Of a DNA stretch of 45,389 nt, positions 9,105 to 19,035 are shown in pieces. How positions within the stretch are numbered: the stretch's first letter is position 1; every line of letters begins with the position of its first letter. The stretch is from Candidatus Izemoplasmatales bacterium. GTDB lineage: Bacteria > Bacillota_I > Bacilli_A > Izemoplasmatales > Hujiaoplasmataceae. The position numbers and the translations under genes are program-made. Location of the stretch: positions 1 to 45,389 of the forward strand of contig JAQVFZ010000002.1 of NCBI GenBank assembly GCA_028697025.1, given 5' to 3'. The notes under the pieces were generated by a model, which ran no database searches, had not been told where the DNA came from, and saw only the letters and a list, made by a program, of their open reading frames with translations.

Positions 9105-10021
9105 TCCATACCCCTCTTTTCTATAAGTTCGAGTACATCTAATCTATCCTGTTTTATTCTTTCAATCAAATCAGCTTTGTTCTCGAAGTAATACTCATCT
9201 CTCATGAACTTCAGGAATTTTATACCGATAACTTGGTCGTAAATATCTTCTGAAAAGTCAAAGATGAAAGTTTCCAAAGTTATTTTGGTGTCGTTGAAAG
9301 TTGGTCTTTTTCCGACATTTGTCATACCGTAGTATTCTTTACCTTCAACCACGACTTTGGTAAAATACACGCCGAGTTTAGGTAATAGATAATTGGTAAA
9401 ATCAATGTTGGCGGTCGGAAACCCAAGCCTCTTGCCAATGCCGTTTCCGTGGATCACCTTACCTGTAATCGCATACTCTCTACCGAGCAGGAAATTTGCT
9501 TCAGCTATATCTCCATTCAAGAGGTTTTCACGTATTCGAGTCGAACCTATTTTTTCTCCGTGGTAAGTGATTTCTTTGATGACCACAGTTTCAAAATAAG
9601 GGGACTGCTGCAATAAGTCAACTTTTCCCTTGCCTAAGTAACCGAAGGTAAAATCTTCTCCTGCGACACAGACCTTAAGTTTACTTAGGAATTGCTCAAT
9701 AAAGCCTTCAGGGCTGTATTTAATCAAGTCATAGGAAACTTTCATGACATACAAAACGTCAACATCCAAATCTTCAAGAATCTTGGCTTTGTCCTCGACG
9801 GAAGTCAAAAAATAAAACGGTTTATTTTGCATGAACAATTTAATGCTGATGTCGAAAGTAAGAACACCCAGTTTGTAATTTTTAGCTTTTTTTATCATTA
9901 AACCTTTTTTAATCAAAGCTTGGTGAGCTTTGTGCAGACCGTCAAAAAAACCTAAACATAGGATTAAGTTTTCTTCATTTATAGTATCAAAATAATCTAA
10001 ATATTCAACTCTCAAGCCCAT
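9101..10021 (-). CDS. ribF: Bifunctional riboflavin kinase/FAD synthetase
   Basis: 306 aa; LGFFDGLHKAHQALI, GNGIGKRLGFPTANIDF; adjacent to truB. Confidence 0.95.
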   Translation of the reverse strand: MGLRVEYLDYFDTINEENLILCLGFFDGLHKAHQALIKKGLMIKKAKNYKLGVLTFDISIKLFMQNKPFYFLTSVEDKAKILEDLDVDVLYVMKVSYDLIKYSPEGFIEQFLSKLKVCVAGEDFTFGYLGKGKVDLLQQSPYFETVVIKEITYHGEKIGSTRIRENLLNGDIAEANFLLGREYAITGKVIHGNGIGKRLGFPTANIDFTNYLLPKLGVYFTKVVVEGKEYYGMTNVGKRPTFNDTKITLETFIFDFSEDIYDQVIGIKFLKFMRDEYYFENKADLIERIKQDRLDVLELIEKRGME

Positions 10022-10887
10022 TTCACCGACATTCTCATAGTATTTTTGTTGCTGTCATATGTGTATATTGCCAAGACTTCACCAGCACTATTATAGATGA
10101 TTGTATCCTTCTTGTCAGAAAAATATTTCATATCGATAAATCTGCCGAATTGAATGTCATTTGCTATTGTTTCTGAAACGGTTATTCTTGGTAATGCCAA
10201 AAAATCAAAAGGATCTTTAAGATTAAACTCTTGATTAATTAAATCCTCCATGGTTATCGAGTCAGCCAAAGTGAAATTACTCACTCTGGTTCTTCGCAAT
10301 TCCATAAGACAACCGACGTTGTTTAATTTAACGCCCAGATCTCTGGCAATCGAACGGATATAAGTGCCTTTGGAAACGTCAAAAATCGCTTTGACGACAA
10401 TTGTCTTCTCTTCCTTATAAACTTCAATTTCGCTAATTCCGAATATTTCGATATCTCTTGGTTTAAGTTCAGGCAATTCTTTGTTTTTTCTGGCTAGTTC
10501 ATACATTTTCCTGCCTTGCACTTTAATTGCGGAAAAGGCGGGAGGAACTTGCTGATTTTTACCGATAAACGATTTTAAAGCATTAATTACTTGACTTTCG
10601 GATAGTTTGGAGGCGTCCAATTCTGCAATCAGATTGCCGGTAGTGTCATCTGTGTCATATGACCTGCCGATTAAAAAAGTACACTGATAGGTTTTTCTGT
10701 CCTCAGTAAAATATTTAATCAATTTAGTGGCTTTACCGAGTGCTAAAACCAAAATCCCGGTCGCATTGGGATCAAGGGTACCGGTATGTCCGATTTTTTT
10801 GACTTTCAAAGTTTTCCTCGCTACAGCCACAATATCAAAAGAGGTGAAATCCTTCGGTTTGTCAATAACTAATAGACCATCCATCAA
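10012..10887 (-). CDS. truB: tRNA pseudouridine(55) synthase
   Basis: 291 aa; GLLVIDKPKDFTSFDIVAVAR, KIGHTGTLDPNATGILVLALGKATKL. Stop codon is TGA. Confidence 0.97.
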   Translation of the reverse strand: MMDGLLVIDKPKDFTSFDIVAVARKTLKVKKIGHTGTLDPNATGILVLALGKATKLIKYFTEDRKTYQCTFLIGRSYDTDDTTGNLIAELDASKLSESQVINALKSFIGKNQQVPPAFSAIKVQGRKMYELARKNKELPELKPRDIEIFGISEIEVYKEEKTIVVKAIFDVSKGTYIRSIARDLGVKLNNVGCLMELRRTRVSNFTLADSITMEDLINQEFNLKDPFDFLALPRITVSETIANDIQFGRFIDMKYFSDKKDTIIYNSAGEVLAIYTYDSNKNTMRMSVKWA

Positions 10888-11147
10888 GATATCTCCTTAT
10901 CGACAAGTTTAAGAATGTCTTCCGCATAAATCGAACCGGAAATTCTTCCGATTTCTTGTGAATCCAGATAATAGACAAGTGTTGGTACACCATCAATTTT
11001 TTGAATTTTTGCCAAATCTCTTTCGATATCGATATCTCGAAAAACAATTTCAACATCCGTTAATGAATCCTTGAGATCAATCAATCTTCTTTTGAGAGCT
11101 CGACATTTTCCGCAATACCTTGCGGTAAAAAACTCTATTTTCTTCAT
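10884..11147 (-). CDS. Thioredoxin-like protein
   Basis: 87 aa; FFTARYCGKCRALKRRL (CxxC) and GVPTLVYYLDSQEIGRISG. Confidence 0.88.
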   Translation of the reverse strand: MKKIEFFTARYCGKCRALKRRLIDLKDSLTDVEIVFRDIDIERDLAKIQKIDGVPTLVYYLDSQEIGRISGSIYAEDILKLVDKEIS

Positions 11148-11156
11148 ATTCTTTTC

Positions 11157-13481
11157 CTATCTAAATTGAAAAACAGTTACACCCACTCCGCCTTCGCCTT
11201 CATTTCCACGACGATAACTTTTGACGTGAGGATTCTTTTTCGCATAACTTTCTACGCCTTTTTTTAAAGCGCCTGTACCGATTCCATGAACGATATAAGC
11301 AAATTCCAAATTATTCAGCAAGCAATCATCAACGAACTTATCAAGTTCAAGCATTGCTTCTTCATATCGTTTTCCATGCAAATCCAGTTCGACTTTTACT
11401 GTTCTTACGACGTCAGCTTGATTGCTCGTAGGATTGGTCATTATATCTTCGGGCTTTTCTTTCGTTACAAATTCGATTTCATCCTTCTTTAAGGTCAAAG
11501 TCAATGCGCCCATAATGACCTCATATTGGCCGTTTTTCAGTTCTTTATTAATTATGCCATTCCTTTGATATGAAAGCACCTTGACCGTATCGCCGATAGC
11601 GACATCACGGTTGGATACTTTTTTATATGCTGTTTTTTGGTAAAAAACATCTTTTGCTGATTTTTTTAAACCGGCAAGTTCATGTTCCTTGAAAATCGCT
11701 GATTTTTTGAGTTCGTCAAGTTCCTTGATCAGATTCTCGGCTTTTTTGGTATACTCTTCTTGCTTCGTTTTTTGGGTGATTTCAAACTCTCTCAAGACTT
11801 GATTCTGTCTAATTTTTTCTTGAGATTGAAGGTTAATATACTTCTGTTTTTCTTCTTCAAGTTTCTGGTTTCTTTCCTTAAGAACCGATAATTCGTTATC
11901 GAGTTCAATACTTTGGCGGTCAAGTTTAGCTATCAATTTAGAGACGTCTGTAGCGAAAGATAAGGAAATGTTTTCCGCCTTTTGACATATTTCTTCCATC
12001 AGTCCTAGCCTTCTTGCTATCATGATGGCATTTGAGGTTCCGGGAACGCCGATTTTAAGCTTGTATGTTGGTTTCAAGGTTTCAATGTCAAATTCAACCG
12101 AAGCATTGACTGTGTTATCCAAATCATAAGCGTAGGTCTTTAATTCCGGGTAATGAGTTGTTATCATGGAATACAGTTTCTTTCTGCGAAGATATTCTAT
12201 GATTGAGATCGCTAACGAAGCCCCTTCCTTAGGATCGGTTCCAGAGCCAATTTCATCGAGCAAAACCAAAGAATCATCGCCACATTTTTCGATGATGCGA
12301 ATGATATTTCCGATATGGGAACTGAAGGTCGATAACGATTGTTCAATTGATTGCTCATCACCGATATCGGCGAAAATATTATTGAAACAGATGGTCTCGC
12401 TGTTCTCGTTTACCGGTATCAACATTCCTGATTGGACCATTATGCTTAGCAAACCAAGGGTCTTTAAAGCGACGGTTTTTCCGCCGGTATTAGGCCCGGT
12501 AATGATTATGTGGTGATAGTCATGGAAACTTATGTTATTACCGACCACCACATCTTTTGGAATTAGGGGATGGCGGGCATTGATCAAATTGATTTTTTTC
12601 GTAATATTTGGTCGGGTAAAATCATTGGCCAAAGCATATTTGGCTTTGGCAAAGACAATATCCAAATAAGTGAATATCTGGAGATTATTTCCCAGTTCCA
12701 CCGTGTATTCACCGACTTTATAAGTCAACATTCTTAAGAGTGCATCTATTTCATTTGCTTCTTCCACAAAATAACGCGATAAGTCATTATTCATCTCAAA
12801 GCAACTGATTGGCTCGATAAAAACCGTTTCACCGCTCGCTGATTGATCATGAATTATTCCTTTTACAGCATTCTTGAATTCGCTTTTTACCGGTAAAACC
12901 AAGCGATTGTTTCTGATGGTAATTAAAGAATCGGTAAGTCTGCTGGCTTCTGATTTCAGCAAACTTTGCATTTTCGACTCGATTCGATCTTCAGTGACGC
13001 GAATTTTCTTTCTGATGTCGGCCAGTTTAGCACTGGCATTATCATAGATCTCGCCTTTTTTATCGATGACTTTGTCAATTTCATTTTTCAAGGCATTGAT
13101 TGACACCAGACGGTCATAGTAATCTTTAAGATTGGTAAAATTCAGATTCAGGGATATGACTTTTTTTACGAAGACAATGGTTCTGACTATGGCTTCCTGA
13201 TGTGAGACTACCCTCAACAACTCATCGATATTCAAAACAGAGCCAATTTCTGCTTTTTTAATAATTTCCCTGATATCCAAAATACCGGTTAATGGCGTTT
13301 CATCATAACGTTCTATGATGATTTTTGCCTCTTCAACTTCAAAAAGCAACCTTTTGATTGCTTCAACGTCGGTAATTGGCAAAATTTCTAAAACTTCTTT
13401 TTTACCGATATCAGTCTGGCTAAAGGTTGAGAGTATTCGTAAAATCTTATCAAATTCGAGTTTTTTTATTTCTGCATACAT
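11157..13481 (-). CDS. mutS2: Endonuclease MutS2
   Basis: 774 aa; ITGPNTGGKTVALKTLGLL, LLDEIGSGTDPKEGASLAISI, C-terminal Smr domain (ELDLHGKRYEEAMLELDKFVDDCLL...IVHGIGTGALKKGV). Confidence 0.97.
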   Translation of the reverse strand: MYAEIKKLEFDKILRILSTFSQTDIGKKEVLEILPITDVEAIKRLLFEVEEAKIIIERYDETPLTGILDIREIIKKAEIGSVLNIDELLRVVSHQEAIVRTIVFVKKVISLNLNFTNLKDYYDRLVSINALKNEIDKVIDKKGEIYDNASAKLADIRKKIRVTEDRIESKMQSLLKSEASRLTDSLITIRNNRLVLPVKSEFKNAVKGIIHDQSASGETVFIEPISCFEMNNDLSRYFVEEANEIDALLRMLTYKVGEYTVELGNNLQIFTYLDIVFAKAKYALANDFTRPNITKKINLINARHPLIPKDVVVGNNISFHDYHHIIITGPNTGGKTVALKTLGLLSIMVQSGMLIPVNENSETICFNNIFADIGDEQSIEQSLSTFSSHIGNIIRIIEKCGDDSLVLLDEIGSGTDPKEGASLAISIIEYLRRKKLYSMITTHYPELKTYAYDLDNTVNASVEFDIETLKPTYKLKIGVPGTSNAIMIARRLGLMEEICQKAENISLSFATDVSKLIAKLDRQSIELDNELSVLKERNQKLEEEKQKYINLQSQEKIRQNQVLREFEITQKTKQEEYTKKAENLIKELDELKKSAIFKEHELAGLKKSAKDVFYQKTAYKKVSNRDVAIGDTVKVLSYQRNGIINKELKNGQYEVIMGALTLTLKKDEIEFVTKEKPEDIMTNPTSNQADVVRTVKVELDLHGKRYEEAMLELDKFVDDCLLNNLEFAYIVHGIGTGALKKGVESYAKKNPHVKSYRRGNEGEGGVGVTVFQFR

Positions 13482-13503
13482 ATTGCGTCACTCCACTTCT
13501 TTT

Positions 13504-13528
13504 ATTTTATCATAAATTATGCTAAAAT
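13504..13528. promoter_or_regulatory. Palindromic divergent promoter region mutS2/rnhC
   Basis: ATTTTATCATAA-A-TTATGCTAAAAT: 12-bp arms with 11 of 12 paired; a TAAAAT -10-like hexamer reads outward at each edge. Confidence 0.55.
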
Positions 13529-13547
13529 AGAAATAGGAGATGAGACA

Positions 13548-14447
13548 ATGAACTATGTTTTTACCATCGATGAGAAAAACCTTGTCAAACTTAAAGAATA
13601 TTATCAACCAATCATGGTTACAAGCGACAATTCAACCCATAAATATCTATTTAAAACCGACCAGCTTACCATTACCGTATATAACTCCTTAAAAGTAATG
13701 TTTCAAGGAGAAGATGCCTTAGAAGAATACAACAGTTGGGCGGAAATTCTTGGTTTGGAAAAATACGAAAGCGCAGAAAAATTCAATGGTTACGACAATC
13801 AGTATTTGCCTCTTAGAGTCATAGGTTCCGATGAAGTCGGAACAGGTGATTTTTTTGGACCGGTCGTGGTTTGTGCAGCTTATGTCACTCCTAAGGACTA
13901 CCAGTTCCTCGACGAACTTGATATTAAAGATTCTAAAAAAATTACTGACAGTCAAATTAAGATTATCGGCGAGAAACTGATAAAGAACATTCCTCATCAC
14001 GTGTTGGTCACAAACAATGAAAAATACAATGAACTGATCGAAAAAGGTTTCAATCTCAATAAAATCAAAGCTTACTTGCATAATCACGCCATCAAAAAAT
14101 TGATTTTCAGATATCCTGATTACCAAAAAATAATCCAAGACAAATTTTGTTCGGAAGAAAACTACTTTGAATATCTTAAATCCGAAGAAACTGTCAAGAA
14201 CATCGATTTTTTGACTCAAGCCGAATCAATTCACAAGGCCGTCGCAGTCGCTGCCATCATTGCCAGATACCGTTTCTTGCAGGAATTTGAACTTTTGGAA
14301 AAAGAATACGGCGTCACCTTACCTAAAGGTGCAGGTCCTGGCGTTGATGCCGTCGCAAGAATAATGGAAATGAAACATGGTGAACTAATTTTCAGAAAAA
14401 TTGCTAAATTAAATTTCAAAAATTATCAAAAAATAAAAAAGAATTAA
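13548..14447 (+). CDS. rnhC: Ribonuclease HIII
   Basis: 299 aa; VIGSDEVGTGDFFGPVVVCAAYV, IKDSKKITDSQI, N-terminal DUF3378-like extension. Confidence 0.96.
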   Translation: MNYVFTIDEKNLVKLKEYYQPIMVTSDNSTHKYLFKTDQLTITVYNSLKVMFQGEDALEEYNSWAEILGLEKYESAEKFNGYDNQYLPLRVIGSDEVGTGDFFGPVVVCAAYVTPKDYQFLDELDIKDSKKITDSQIKIIGEKLIKNIPHHVLVTNNEKYNELIEKGFNLNKIKAYLHNHAIKKLIFRYPDYQKIIQDKFCSEENYFEYLKSEETVKNIDFLTQAESIHKAVAVAAIIARYRFLQEFELLEKEYGVTLPKGAGPGVDAVARIMEMKHGELIFRKIAKLNFKNYQKIKKN

Positions 14448-14469
14448 GGTGGAAAAACCTTAATTCTTT
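14438..14469. terminator. Bidirectional terminator between convergent rnhC and rluD
   Basis: Perfect 13-bp stem AAAGAATTAAGGT-GGAAAA-ACCTTAATTCTTT flanked by an A-run and a T-run; both stop codons lie inside the stem. Confidence 0.88.
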
Positions 14470-15368
14470 AATTTTTTTAGGTAAGATTTGAATTCTTCCG
14501 GAAGCGGTGAATTAAACTCCAACCACTTCTTTGTTTTTGGGTGGGTAAATCCTAAACTTTCAGCGTGCAGGAACTGTCCAAAATCATTCGGTTTGGCGTT
14601 ACCGTAAACATAATCATTGACCAAAGGGTGATTGATGTATTGCATGTGAACTCGGATTTGGTGGGTTCTTCCGGTTTCTAGAATACATTTGATCAAAGTC
14701 TTGTCCTCATATGTCTCCAAAACTTCAAAATTGGTAATCGCTTCTTTACCAGAAGCTGTTACGGCCATTTTCAAGCGATTATTCTTGTCTCTACCGATAG
14801 GCGCATTGATTTTGCCTCTTTTATTGACAATTATCCCTTCTACAAGGGCGATGTATTCTCTTTTAGTTAGCTTTTCCTGCAACTCTTTCGCCAAGATATC
14901 ATGCGCATAGTTATTTTTCGCGACCATCAATAGCCCCGATGTGTCTTTATCGATACGATGAACTATACCAGGCCGCATTTCACCATTGACATCGGAGAGA
15001 TTTTTTATATGCCATAAAAGTCCGTTTACCAAAGTGTCTTGATAGTGTCCGGGAGCGGGATGAACCACCATTCCTGAAGGTTTGTTTACGACTAGAACAT
15101 CCTCATCTTCATAGACAATGTCCAAATCCATTTTAGTCGGTACGATTTCCGTTTCAGAAAAATCCACATCTATAACTTCAATCAAATCACCGAATCTTAG
15201 GACATATGAAGCTTTAACCTGGGTTTGGTTGACAAGAATCTTTCCTTCCAGCAATAGTTTTTTAATCGTTGAACGGCTTAGGCTTTCGATTTTTAAAGCT
15301 AAAAACCGATCTATTCGATCGGTTTCGTCGTTTTCCGTAACGAGATATTCAAAAAATATATCATCCAT
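14460..15368 (-). CDS. rluD: RluD-family 23S rRNA pseudouridine synthase
   Basis: 302 aa; S4-like N-terminus, LDIVYEDEDVLVVNKPSGMVVHPAPGHYQDTLVNGLLWH, GIVHRIDKDTSGLLMVAK. Confidence 0.92.
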   Translation of the reverse strand: MDDIFFEYLVTENDETDRIDRFLALKIESLSRSTIKKLLLEGKILVNQTQVKASYVLRFGDLIEVIDVDFSETEIVPTKMDLDIVYEDEDVLVVNKPSGMVVHPAPGHYQDTLVNGLLWHIKNLSDVNGEMRPGIVHRIDKDTSGLLMVAKNNYAHDILAKELQEKLTKREYIALVEGIIVNKRGKINAPIGRDKNNRLKMAVTASGKEAITNFEVLETYEDKTLIKCILETGRTHQIRVHMQYINHPLVNDYVYGNAKPNDFGQFLHAESLGFTHPKTKKWLEFNSPLPEEFKSYLKKLKN

Positions 15369-15852
15369 TGGTATTCAACCTCTTCTTTTCCAAAAAGAAA
15401 ACATCGATAAAAAACAGAAAAATTCCCACATTAAGGAATGTGTCGGCAAAATTGAATATATATTCCCAAATGCCTCTGAAATCAAGAAAATCGATGACAG
15501 CGTGATCGATTTGCACAGCTCGATCGATGGCATTGCCAATTGAACCGGCTATTAATAGCGCTAATGCGATACGATATACGATTAGACGCTTATCTTTAAA
15601 ATCGCTCTTGAAGAACATGTAACCAAAGACAGCTGAAGCTAAAACGGCGAAAATCAAGAAAATCCAAAAATAATCGGTTGCCAAACCAGTGAAACCGCCA
15701 AAGAGCATGCCAGTGTTTCTGGTATAGGTCAAATGAAAGAAATCAGTTATGACAGGGATAGTTTCTTGTTCCAAAAGAACTGAAGAAATCCAAATCTTCG
15801 ATACCTGGTCAATTCCTATCAGTGCTAAGATTATAAAAATCCATTTAATCAT
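15361..15852 (-). CDS. lspA: Lipoprotein signal peptidase (signal peptidase II)
   Basis: 163 aa; TRNTGMLFGGF, GSIGNAIDRAVQIDHAVIDFLDF, F-N-F-A-D motif. Confidence 0.95.
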   Translation of the reverse strand: MIKWIFIILALIGIDQVSKIWISSVLLEQETIPVITDFFHLTYTRNTGMLFGGFTGLATDYFWIFLIFAVLASAVFGYMFFKSDFKDKRLIVYRIALALLIAGSIGNAIDRAVQIDHAVIDFLDFRGIWEYIFNFADTFLNVGIFLFFIDVFFLEKKRLNTNG

Positions 15853-15862
15853 GCTTATTCTC

Positions 15863-16234
15863 CTAAACCATCAAAATCGGGATGAAAACAAAGATAAACA
15901 ACAATCCGATAATAACGAAAATAATGTCGATGATGATTTGATCAATCAAAAACAAAGTATCCAAATCGGTTTTTATCTCGCTTTTCTTCAACACTAAAGC
16001 CTTTTTCAAAAAATGATGAAATAACATATTCAATAAAATCATAACAATTATAAGCAATATGACCCAAAAAGTCAAATAGTATAAATATACCGATATGATT
16101 TGTCCAATAGCTGCCAGAGCTGGTAACGCAATCAATAATGTAAAAATAAATGCTCCATAAATAGCGGATATAATCTCTCTAGTGGTGAATTCTTCTTTAT
16201 AAGATTTAGTCATTTCTAAATATTTTTTTATCAT
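15863..16234 (-). CDS. Hypothetical membrane protein
   Basis: ORF track runs to 16252; ATG at 16234 ([11 protein letters not shown]...) gives an ATGA 4-nt overlap with the upstream gene. Three predicted TM segments. Confidence 0.6.
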   Translation of the reverse strand: MIKKYLEMTKSYKEEFTTREIISAIYGAFIFTLLIALPALAAIGQIISVYLYYLTFWVILLIIVMILLNMLFHHFLKKALVLKKSEIKTDLDTLFLIDQIIIDIIFVIIGLLFIFVFIPILMV

Positions 16235-17307
16235 AAAACAAACCCTTCCCAATAACCTTCCGGATCAGCTAGATAAGAAAGGCTGTCAGCGAAAGTCCGT
16301 ACCGGAACCAACCATCCCGTTGGGTCGATTCCATGTTTTTCACACGCCCTCAAAGCTTCCATATAATTATCGTAATAATAATTTTCGTCATGATAAGGAA
16401 TGAAAAAGACATCTACTTTATTGATATAGGCGGTTATAATTTTTTGTTCAGTGCCGCCGATATAGCCAACTGTTCCATCGTAATTGATGGTACCTGTTCC
16501 CGCTATTTTCTTTCCTCCGGTAATATCTTCTTCAACCAACATGTTGTATATTGCCAGCGTCTGCAACAAACCGCCACTTGGGCCGCCAATGTTGGAATTC
16601 TTTTCAGAATAATTAGGGTAGGTGTTTTCTTTATTAACCAGATAATACAGTTTTAAGGTAAGTCCGAATTTTCCCGCTTCAGGATCCTTGGTGAGAATTC
16701 TTGAATACTCAACACCCTTGTCATTTTTGAAAAAGAACTCATAGCTATCTTTTTCAGTAGTGTAAGTGCTGATTAAGGTAAAATCATCAATTATGACATC
16801 TTGATCGCCTATGGCATAAAGAAACTCATCGCCAAAAGCAATGTCGTCATAAAAAGACATATAATTAGCCTTGCCGAAAACCATTACTTTCTCATAGGTG
16901 TCGATAAAGATCTCCGGATTATCAATTTGTGCTTCCTGATAAGCCAAAATCACTGCCGCATTGACAGAAGTTTCCTTGTCCAGATAACTGATTTGCGCGA
17001 TTTCTTCATTGGTATAATCGGCATAAGAGCCAGTCAAAATATTTGCATTGTTGTAATCTGAAAATTGACCAATCATGAATTGAAAAAAAGTTGGACGGGT
17101 GATAGATACTATGTAGGTTGAAGAGATTGTCCCGGATATTTCCTTATCTTGATTGTAGTCGACGCTGATAATACTTTCGACTTCAGTGATTCCACCTGGA
17201 GTGTCAAGATAATAGCCGATTGGATAAAACAAGACGAAGGCAAAAAACAGATAGGGAATTATCAGTACTTTGACGTAAGGCCAGTAAGCTTTTGTGAGTT
17301 CATTCAT
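16231..17307 (-). CDS. YlbL-like secreted/membrane-anchored S16 (Lon-like) protease
   Basis: 358 aa; N-terminal TM anchor; Ser site [15 protein letters not shown] and Lys region [27 protein letters not shown] match the Lon proteolytic domain layout. Confidence 0.82.
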   Translation of the reverse strand: MNELTKAYWPYVKVLIIPYLFFAFVLFYPIGYYLDTPGGITEVESIISVDYNQDKEISGTISSTYIVSITRPTFFQFMIGQFSDYNNANILTGSYADYTNEEIAQISYLDKETSVNAAVILAYQEAQIDNPEIFIDTYEKVMVFGKANYMSFYDDIAFGDEFLYAIGDQDVIIDDFTLISTYTTEKDSYEFFFKNDKGVEYSRILTKDPEAGKFGLTLKLYYLVNKENTYPNYSEKNSNIGGPSGGLLQTLAIYNMLVEEDITGGKKIAGTGTINYDGTVGYIGGTEQKIITAYINKVDVFFIPYHDENYYYDNYMEALRACEKHGIDPTGWLVPVRTFADSLSYLADPEGYWEGFVL

Positions 17308-17777
17308 GACCGATCAATCCTTAACTGATAATTTTCTAGCTTTCTAACTTTGATTTTCGCCATGTCAAACAGCTTTTTTGAAGCAATGAATATTGGGTCT
17401 TGAGGATATTTATGCTCGAGATAGATGACCTCTTTTATTCCGGATTGGATAATCAATTTTGCGCATTCGTTACAAGGATAAAGTGTGACGTAAATCCGGG
17501 AACCAGCTAAATCCACTGAAGAATTCAAAATCGCATTCGGTTCGGCGTGAACGACATATGCATATTTGGATTCGAGATAGTTGTCGTTTCTGTCCCAAGG
17601 CAATTCATCGTCGCTGCAGCCGATTGGAAAGCCGTTATAACCGATACCGACTATCCGGTTTTTCTCATTGACAATACAGGCGCCGACTTGAGAACTGTCA
17701 TCTTTGGAGCGCATAGCTGATAGATGGGCTACCCCCATGAAATATTCGTCCCAACTGATGTAATCCGTTCTTTTCAT
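17304..17777 (-). CDS. comEB: dCMP deaminase family protein
   Basis: 157 aa; deaminase motifs HAEPNAI and [40 protein letters not shown]. Confidence 0.9.
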   Translation of the reverse strand: MKRTDYISWDEYFMGVAHLSAMRSKDDSSQVGACIVNEKNRIVGIGYNGFPIGCSDDELPWDRNDNYLESKYAYVVHAEPNAILNSSVDLAGSRIYVTLYPCNECAKLIIQSGIKEVIYLEHKYPQDPIFIASKKLFDMAKIKVRKLENYQLRIDRS

Positions 17778-17788
17778 GATTATTTACC

Positions 17789-17816
17789 AACTTTCTTTTT
17801 TTAACTTTCTTTTTTT
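17789..17816. repeat. Tandem duplication of a 14-nt unit (AACTTTCTTTTTTT x2)
   Basis: Two exact adjacent copies, 17789-17802 and 17803-17816, in the msrA-comEB intergenic gap. Confidence 0.9.
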
Positions 17817-17818
17817 GA

Positions 17819-18322
17819 TTATTCAAAAAATTCTTTATCTAATTCATCAACTAAGCTCAAGTCGATATGGCAATATCCACATGGATTCTTTTTGAGATAT
17901 TTTTGATGATAGCTTTCGGCAGGGAAAAACTCTGGTGCTTTCTTTACTTCAGTACGTATCGGTTTTGGGTATTTGCTTCTAATATTTTCAATGTAACTTG
18001 TGATAAAGTCAAAGTCTTCCTCATCTTCAAAGAATATCGCTGTACGATATTGTCTACCGATGTCGTTTCCTTGACGATTGATGGTGGTCGGATCAATTAT
18101 CTGAAAAAAATGATCCAACAGATGCTTCAAGGAAACTTGATTTTCATCATAAACAATCCTTACCGCTTCGGCATGATTTGATCCCTGACATACCTGTTCA
18201 TAGGTTGGATTAGGGAAATCGCCGTCGATATAACCGACTTCAGTCTGATTTACGCCTTTTACTTTATCATAATAAGCTTGCACTCCCCAAAAACATCCAC
18301 CTGCTAAAATTATATTTTTCAT
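17819..18322 (-). CDS. msrA: Peptide-methionine (S)-S-oxide reductase
   Basis: 167 aa; LAGGCFWGVQAYYDKVKGV, YHQKYLKKNPCGYCHI. Confidence 0.97.
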   Translation of the reverse strand: MKNIILAGGCFWGVQAYYDKVKGVNQTEVGYIDGDFPNPTYEQVCQGSNHAEAVRIVYDENQVSLKHLLDHFFQIIDPTTINRQGNDIGRQYRTAIFFEDEEDFDFITSYIENIRSKYPKPIRTEVKKAPEFFPAESYHQKYLKKNPCGYCHIDLSLVDELDKEFFE

Positions 18323-18327
18323 TTCTA

Positions 18328-19014
18328 TTACACTCCTATTAAGTCATTTATTATTTTTGCGGCCAGCATTATCCCAGCTACGCTAGGGCAATATGCGTTC
18401 GAACCCAGGATGTTCTTATCAAGAACATCGGACGGTTTTTCTTCCGAAAACACTACCGGAAAATTTAACGAATAACCAGCTATTTTCAATTCTCTTCTCA
18501 TGATTTTGGCTATAGGGCAGACGCTAGTCTGATTTAGTTTCGCGACTTTTATCATTTCGGGTTTCATCTTATTGGCAAAACCCATTGAACTGATAAAAGA
18601 AATCGAATTGTCCAGACTGTATTTCGCGATTGCCACTTTGGCTTTAAGATCATCGATGCAATCTGCGACATAATCGAACTTATCGTTCAAAATATAATTG
18701 ACGTTGGTCGCGTCAACTTTGGTTTGATGAACAACAAGCTTAAGTTTTGGATTAATGGCGAATGCTCTTTCAGCAAAAACATCAGTCTTATATTGGCCTA
18801 TCGTATTTTCCAAAGCGAGCAATTGCCGGTTGATATTGGTGACGTCGATTGTATCAAAATCAACGACATGAACTTCGCCAATACCATTTCTGACCAAAAC
18901 TTCAGCTGCAAAAGAACCGACTCCTCCCAAACCGAAGACGATAACTTTCTTTTGGCTGAGAAGGTGATACTTTTCCTTTCCGATTAAATTGATTAAACGA
19001 TCAAAGCGCTCCAC
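18328..19014 (-). CDS. tcdA: tRNA threonylcarbamoyladenosine dehydratase-like E1 protein
   Basis: 228 aa; VFGLGGVGSFAAEVLVRNGIGEVHVVDFDTIDVTNINRQ, ADCIDDLKAKVAI. Confidence 0.92.
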   Translation of the reverse strand: MERFDRLINLIGKEKYHLLSQKKVIVFGLGGVGSFAAEVLVRNGIGEVHVVDFDTIDVTNINRQLLALENTIGQYKTDVFAERAFAINPKLKLVVHQTKVDATNVNYILNDKFDYVADCIDDLKAKVAIAKYSLDNSISFISSMGFANKMKPEMIKVAKLNQTSVCPIAKIMRRELKIAGYSLNFPVVFSEEKPSDVLDKNILGSNAYCPSVAGIMLAAKIINDLIGV

Positions 19015-19035
19015 TAATAGTCTCTCCTAAAGAAT

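Noticed and set aside
10862-11056. 64-aa ORF overlapping the thioredoxin-like gene
   Set aside because: Same strand, alternate frame within a confident CxxC thioredoxin-like CDS.
12166-12516. 116-aa plus-strand ORF opposite mutS2
   Set aside because: Shadow ORF over the MutS2 ATPase domain.
13719-14219. 166-aa minus-strand ORF opposite rnhC
   Set aside because: Entirely antisense to the well-supported RNase HIII gene; composition (F/V/I rich) is that of a shadow ORF; no recognisable domain.
15118-15543. 141-aa plus-strand ORF across rluD/lspA
   Set aside because: Overlaps two confident minus-strand genes; low-complexity translation.
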